This document shows, in pieces, positions 5,968 to 8,907 of a stretch of 8,907 bases of DNA. Origin of the DNA: JBMDXB01 sp048594975 (GTDB lineage: Bacteria > Acidobacteriota > Vicinamibacteria > Vicinamibacterales > 2-12-FULL-66-21); NCBI GenBank assembly GCA_048594975.1, contig JBMDXQ010000081.1:1-8907 (forward strand). The letters run 5' to 3'. The position numbers were made by a program, and so were the translations under genes. A model generated the notes under the pieces. The model made no database searches, had not been told where the DNA came from, and saw only the letters and a list, made by a program, of their open reading frames with translations. How positions within the stretch are numbered: the first letter of the stretch is position 1; each line of letters begins with the position of its first letter.

Positions 5968-6566
5968 ATGGATACAGCAAGTGCTTCACAGCACATCAGT
6001 GATAGTTCGCTCGGGAGACTCTTGCGCGAATGGCGGACGACCCGCGGCATGAGCCAGCTCGATCTCGCGATGCGCGCCGGATTTTCGGCTCGCCACGTCA
6101 GTTTCATCGAAACCGGACGGACGCAGCCAAGTCGTCAGGCCTGCTGGCCCTGGCCGAAACGCTAGAGGTGCCGCTACGCGACCGTAACCGACTCTTGGAG
6201 GCAGCCGGCTACGCAGCCGTATATCGGCAGACTCCGATCGACGCCGCGGACATGGCTCACGTGCGCGGGGTTTTGCAGTTCATTCTCGACAAGCACAAGC
6301 CATATGCGGCGGTCGTGCTCGACCGCTACGCGAACTGCCTGATGGGAAACGGGGAGTCTGCAAATCTGCTGGCAACACTGGTAGATCCCTCGCTGAGAAC
6401 CGCGCACGCAAACCACCTGCGCATACTGTTCCATCCACTCGGCGTGCGACGCTGGATCGTCAATTGGGACGAGGTTGCACGTCACATGCTTCAAAGGGCG
6501 GAGCGTGAACTGGGTCAATCCAAGGACGGTGACGCGGCCGCGCTATTGGCGGAACTACGCGCGTAA
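5968..6566 (+). pseudogene. XRE-family regulator with MmyB-like ligand-binding domain, frameshifted and short
   Basis: From the ATG at 5968 the first frame encodes a full XRE helix-turn-helix: LGRLLREWRTTRGMSQLDLA, then MRAGFSARHVSFIETGRTQP. Close to 6137-6145 one base is missing, and the other frame continues with LLALAETLEVPLRDRNRLLE, then AAGYAAVYRQTPID. The MmyB-like domain (PAS-related, binds fatty-acid-like ligands) follows: HKPYAAVVLDRYANCLMGN, then LRILFHPLGVRRWIVNWDEV. The frame ends at the TAA at 6564-6566 after ALLAELRA, just where relatives read on (often 'Y-P-G') for roughly 70-90 more residues. The composite is about 199 residues against a usual 260-290. No convincing C-terminus is seen between 6567 and the insertion sequence at 6687. 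The start has no clear ribosome site. It is divergent from the alpha/beta hydrolase, a common pairing for this family. Confidence 0.85.
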
Positions 6567-6680
6567 GCTGGTGGTATTTGCCTTCAGACGGTCGGCACCA
6601 GACGAACTCTCTATGCCGGCTGGCGTGTGCCTAAGTTGTGCCTACAGAAGCAAATGGCGGATCGTGATCTTTCCACGGCC

Positions 6681-6686
6681 CCTGAT
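6681..6686. repeat. Left copy of the 6-bp target duplication (CCTGAT)
   Basis: CCTGAT directly precedes the left end of the insertion sequence, and the same six bases directly follow its right end at 7970-7975. The neighbouring bases differ (c/a before, g/t after), so the match is exactly 6 bp. IS481-family elements commonly make short target duplications of about this size. Confidence 0.6.
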
Positions 6687-6690
6687 GTGC

Positions 6691-6735
6691 TTCCTGAGAC
6701 AGGGGTGACATTTTATTCCGGAGACATGGGTGACA
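6691..6735 (+). repeat. Left terminal repeat pair of the IS (two tandem 20-bp units)
   Basis: TTCCTGAGACAGGGGTGACA (6691-6710) and TTCCGGAGACATGGGTGACA (6716-6735) differ at two positions and start 25 bases apart. The pair is the likely transposase-binding end. It is mirrored in reverse orientation at 7921-7965. Confidence 0.85.
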
Positions 6736-6756
6736 CTCTGCCCCCGAGGAGGGGGC

Positions 6757-7943
6757 ATGCCTTGGAAGGAGTGTCACGTCATGGACGAGCGGCTACGGTT
6801 CGTTGCCCGCCTGCTGGACGGCGAGCGGATGACGACGCTCTGTGAGGAATTCGGCATCTCCCGGAAGACGGGCTACAAGATTTACGACCGCTACAAAGCC
6901 TTCGGCGCGCAGGGCTTGAACGATCGCAGTCGGCGCCCGCTCCGGCACGCGAATCAGCTCCCGACGATCGTCGAACGGCAGATCGTGCAATTGAAGAAAC
7001 GCTACCCCACCTGGGGCGCGCCCAAGATTCGCGAGAAGCTCAGGCCCCAGTGCGCGCCCCTTCGGTGCCCGGCGATCAGCACCGTGCATGCCGTCCTGAC
7101 CGCCACGGCCTAGTCCGCCGCCGGCGGCGTCGGCGGCCGTCGCTGCGCGGCACGGCACTGTCGCGCGTCACCGCGCCGAATGCGCTGTGGTGCGCCGACT
7201 TCAAAGGCGAATTCCTCCTCGAAGACCGTCACTACTGCTATCCCTTGACCATCACCGATTTCGCCAGTCGATATCTGCTCGGCTGTGAAGCGCTCGAGAG
7301 CACGCGCGAGGCCTCCGCCTTTCCCGTCTTCGAACGGGTCTTTCAGGAATTCGGCCTCCCCGCGGCGATGCGGACGGACAATGGCGTGCCCTTCTCCTCC
7401 CCCTGGGCGCTCTACGGGCTGAGCAAATTGTCGGTCTGGTGGCTGCGGCTCGGGATTCGACTCGAACGAATCACGCCAGGCCATCCTGAGCAGAACGGCC
7501 GGCACGAACGCATGCACCTGACGCTGAAGGCGACGGCGACCCGACCAGCCGCCGCCAATGTGCTCCAGCAGCAGGGCCGCTTCGACGCGTTTGTCGACGA
7601 ATACAACCGCGAGCGCCCCCATCAGGCGCTGGCCATGAACGTCCCGGCGGATCTCTATCGCCCCTCAGCCCGCGAGTACCGCGGTCTCGAGGAGCTCGAA
7701 TATCTGTTTCACGATTGGAGCGTGGTCGTGACCCATTGCGGCCGCATTTGCTTCAAGGGCCGCAAAGTCAATCTGAGCCACGTCTTTGCGGGCCAGCAGG
7801 TCGGCATCAAGCAGGTCGACGAGCGCATCTGGCTCGTCAGCTTCATGCACTACGACTTCGGGTACTTTGACGATGAGACGTGTCGGCTGGAGCCGATCCA
7901 GAATCCGTTTGGGCCGACGGTGTTACCCAAGTGCTCGGAATAA
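6757..7943 (+). pseudogene. IS481-family DDE transposase, broken by a one-base deletion near 7098
   Basis: The ATG at 6757, behind GAGGAGGGGG, gives MPWKECHVMDERLRFVARLL, the common start of this IS481 group. The N-terminal helix-turn-helix reads MTTLCEEFGISRKTGYKIYD, then YKAFGAQGLNDRSRRP. After STVHAVL the frame ends in TAG, and the other frame resumes with DRHGLVRRRRRRRPS: one G is missing from the expected CTGGACCGC near 7098. The second frame holds the DDE catalytic core: first Asp in ALWCADFKGEF, second in AMRTDNGVPF, Glu in PGHPEQNGRHERMH. It continues through FDAFVDEYNRERPHQAL to THCGRICFKGRKVNLSHVFA and ends at the TAA at 7941-7943. Joined, it has about 395 residues, normal length for the group. 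The site is not a slippery heptamer, so programmed frameshifting is unlikely; deletion or sequencing error is more probable. Confidence 0.9.
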
Positions 7944-7965
7944 ACCGTTACCCATGTACCCGGAA
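7921..7965 (-). repeat. Right terminal repeat pair of the IS (two tandem 20-bp units, inverted)
   Basis: On the minus strand the outer unit reads TTCCGGGTACATGGGTAACG (7965-7946) and the inner unit TTCCGAGCACTTGGGTAACA (7940-7921), with the same 25-bp period as the left end. The inner unit also encodes the transposase C-terminus (LPKCSE), so the coding end and the transposition end are merged. Confidence 0.85.
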
Positions 7966-7969
7966 TAGA

Positions 7970-7975
7970 CCTGAT
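7970..7975. repeat. Right copy of the 6-bp target duplication (CCTGAT)
   Basis: This CCTGAT directly follows the right IS end and matches 6681-6686. It is only 5 bases from the encoded CCA end of the tRNA-Pro half at 7981, so the IS jumped into the sequence immediately 3' of that tRNA fragment. Confidence 0.6.
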
Positions 7976-7980
7976 TTTAT

Positions 7981-8025
7981 TGGTCGGGGCGACTGGATTC
8001 GAACCAGCGACCCCCTGCGCCCAAG
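7981..8025 (-). tRNA. 3' half of tRNA-Pro(TGG), broken in the anticodon loop
   Basis: Read on the minus strand this is a clean tRNA 3' half: anticodon loop CTTGGGC (anticodon TGG), stem strand GCAGG, variable bases GGGTC, T arm GCTGG-TTCGAAT-CCAGT, acceptor strand CGCCCCG, discriminator A and encoded CCA. The expected 5' partners (CCTGC before the loop, a D arm with GTAGCGC, and CGGGGCG at the start) are not found to the right: the bases before the loop, GCGCT, do not pair with GCAGG. The breakpoint is thus at about 8023-8025, inside or at the edge of the anticodon loop. A displaced 3' tRNA end is the classic far boundary of an integrated element, which would then extend to the right of 8025. 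Confidence 0.88.
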
Positions 8026-8403
8026 AGCGCGGTCTCGCGACTTCAGGCGATGTTATGCGAAATGACGACCGGTCTCAAGTCTCTGATCCCAAACGATTTG
8101 ACGCATGTCATCGCAGGACATCGCGCCCACCACTCGCACAGCGGAACCCCGCTGGAACCCCGCAGAAATCTCATTTTCTCGCCCGCAATAAGAGCATGAC
8201 CCCCTGTTTCAAGCACGAATCGGCACGGTAGAAGCTGCGTCGGCCAGCGACACGACGAGCCTGGATCGCTTCTTCTTGGCTCGAGGACCGAAGCGCTCGA
8301 GGACTTCGCTCAATTAGCGCCGGGAAGGTGAAGACCGGCGCGATCTCAGGACGCCGCGGATGCTGAGGACCTGAGCAGGTTGTCGGAGTATGGTCTGGGT
8401 GAC
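8026..8403. other. No recognisable gene; junction segment after the tRNA-Pro half
   Basis: No protein family is recognised on either strand. It holds GGAACCCCGC twice in direct orientation (8143-8152 and 8154-8163; 11-bp period), about 120 bases from the tRNA break. On the minus strand near 8050-8065 it also holds ATTTCGCATAA, which resembles one half (the XerC arm) of a dif site, without a matching second arm. The apparent + strand ORFs here start inside the antisense of the tRNA and look artefactual. The part from 8232 to 8403 shows nothing I can support. Confidence 0.4.
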
Positions 8404-8790
8404 CTACTCGTCGCCTCCGCGTGAGGGAATCGGAAGCAAGCGGACTCGAACGCGAGCCGGCTCGAACGTTACGATGCAGCCGTTCTCCAAGGAGTCCATG
8501 AGCTGGGGCAGGTTTGCGAGCAGCGTTCGCGCCAGTGCGTCCGGCTTCCGGCTGCCCTCGCCGCGAAACTGGACGACGGACGGCCGTCGCGACGAACGCA
8601 CCGCGAGCAGCGTTCCGAAATCAGCATCCGCGGACACAACGATTCGATGCTCGGCGGCAGCGCGCTCGAAGATCACTTCATCGTCGGAGCACTGCAATCC
8701 TATTGAGCGAACGTGGATTGCATCATGACCGGCCTGTTGCAGGAGAGCAGCGAGCGCTGGCGAAAAAGCGTTGTCGATCAGGAACTTCAT
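8404..8790 (-). CDS. DUF5615-family PIN-like toxin
   Basis: A 128-residue protein starting at the ATG at 8790. It opens with MKFLIDNAFSPALAALLQQA, the usual DUF5615 beginning, with acidic Asp6. Next come GHDAIHVRSIGL, then SDDEVIFERA with Asp37, then RIVVSADADFGTLL with Asp55 and Asp57. These acidic residues sit where PIN-like nucleases bind the catalytic metal, so it is probably an RNA-cleaving toxin or a close relative. Its ATG overlaps the upstream antitoxin stop as ATGA, so the two are translationally coupled; there is no strong ribosome site of its own. The length is normal and the frame intact, in contrast to the broken genes to the left. The C-terminal tail is Arg-rich. Toxicity is inferred from the family. 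Confidence 0.88.
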   Translation of the reverse strand: MKFLIDNAFSPALAALLQQAGHDAIHVRSIGLQCSDDEVIFERAAAEHRIVVSADADFGTLLAVRSSRRPSVVQFRGEGSRKPDALARTLLANLPQLMDSLENGCIVTFEPARVRVRLLPIPSRGGDE

Positions 8791-8907
8791 TCGCCGGCGG
8801 CGAGGGGCAGCGCTCGTTCCCGCACGGCCTCGGCCGCAAAGAGCAGCGCCTCGCGGACGTCGTCAGCCTCGAGGTCTGGGTACAGCGCGAGGATGCCCTC
8901 CGTTGTC
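8787..8907 (-). CDS. DUF433-family antitoxin (5' end outside window)
   Basis: The last 39 codons of a minus-strand gene enter from the right edge: TTEGILALYPDLEADDVREA, then LLFAAEAVRERALPLAAGE and TGA. The pattern 'I-L-x-x-Y-P-x-L-x-x-x-D-V-x-x-A-L-x-F-A-A' is the C-terminal part of DUF433 proteins, small helix-turn-helix antitoxins almost always found directly before a DUF5615 gene. Its TGA overlaps the toxin ATG (ATGA). As antitoxin it would bind the toxin and probably repress the shared promoter, which lies outside the window. Confidence 0.88.
   Translation of the reverse strand, partial: TTEGILALYPDLEADDVREALLFAAEAVRERALPLAAGE

Larger units (their letters stand above)
6687..7969 (+). 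mobile_element. IS481-family insertion sequence with doubled terminal repeats
   Basis: The element spans 1283 bases between two CCTGAT copies and carries one IS481-type DDE transposase. Each end has two tandem 20-bp units with a 25-bp period: left at 6691-6710 and 6716-6735, right (inverted) at 7946-7965 and 7921-7940. The outer unit lies exactly 4 bases inside each proposed end, which supports the limits. Unit consensus is about TTCCGGAGACATGGGTAACA. The left pair has GGGTGAC and the right pair GGGTAAC. The innermost right unit overlaps the last codons and stop of the transposase. It sits between the shortened XRE regulator and the 3' end of the tRNA-Pro half. The transposase is frameshifted, so it is probably inactive unless supplied in trans. 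Confidence 0.88.

Noticed and set aside
7090..7110. Programmed ribosomal frameshift in the transposase
   Set aside because: No slippery A- or T-rich heptamer is present at the switch, and transposases of this IS481 group are usually encoded in a single frame.
7880..8231. + strand ORFs reading GDWIRTSDPLRP and GATGFEPATPCAQ
   Set aside because: These arise from translating the antisense of the tRNA-Pro 3' half; such peptides are a well-known annotation artefact next to tRNA genes.
1..8907. CRISPR array or rRNA gene
   Set aside because: No regularly spaced 25-40 base repeats and no rRNA-like sequence seen anywhere in the window.

Overview
This is a high-GC stretch of an environmental bacterial genome. 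Gene style and the IS481-type insertion sequence would suit a soil Acidobacteriota, Gemmatimonadota or similar lineage, but no marker here fixes the taxon. It reads as an accessory, decaying region: intact small metabolic genes alternate with frameshifted genes, gene remnants, two half tRNA genes and an insertion sequence.

Left part (1-3590). A TetR/AefR-type repressor, cut by the window edge, is transcribed divergently from a DUF998-type membrane protein. A near-perfect palindrome lies over the repressor's own start codon. A + strand cluster follows: a cytoplasmic VOC (glyoxalase-fold) protein, an exported amidohydrolase-2 protein broken by one extra base, an unknown 41-codon ORF, and an exported VOC protein. 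The spacing suggests one transcript acting on a small organic substrate, which the sequence does not identify.

Middle (3589-4892). Two minus-strand remnants lie end to end: the C-terminal part of a TrmO/TsaA tRNA methyltransferase and the C-terminal part of a SigJ/ECF41-type sigma factor with a SnoaL-like tail. Each is broken by several single-base shifts, so no ORF caller would show them. Next come an extended -10 promoter and the 5' half of a tRNA-Ser(GGA) gene that stops inside the anticodon loop.

Right-middle (4893-7975). A Tat-exported alpha/beta hydrolase and a MmyB-type XRE regulator (frameshifted and short) are divergent. Their shared spacer carries three copies of ATTACCT, two of them forming a palindrome. 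Downstream of the regulator sits an IS481-family element with doubled terminal repeats at both ends, a likely 6-bp target duplication and a frameshifted DDE transposase.

Right end (7976-8907). The 3' half of a tRNA-Pro(TGG) gene, also broken in the anticodon loop, is followed by about 380 bases without a recognisable gene, and then a DUF433 antitoxin / DUF5615 PIN-like toxin pair (antitoxin cut by the window edge). The two tRNA halves, the direct repeats about 120-130 bases from each break, the IS and the toxin-antitoxin pair suggest a tRNA-associated integration hotspot that has rearranged. The many single-base shifts could be true decay or uncorrected sequencing error; this cannot be settled from the window alone.
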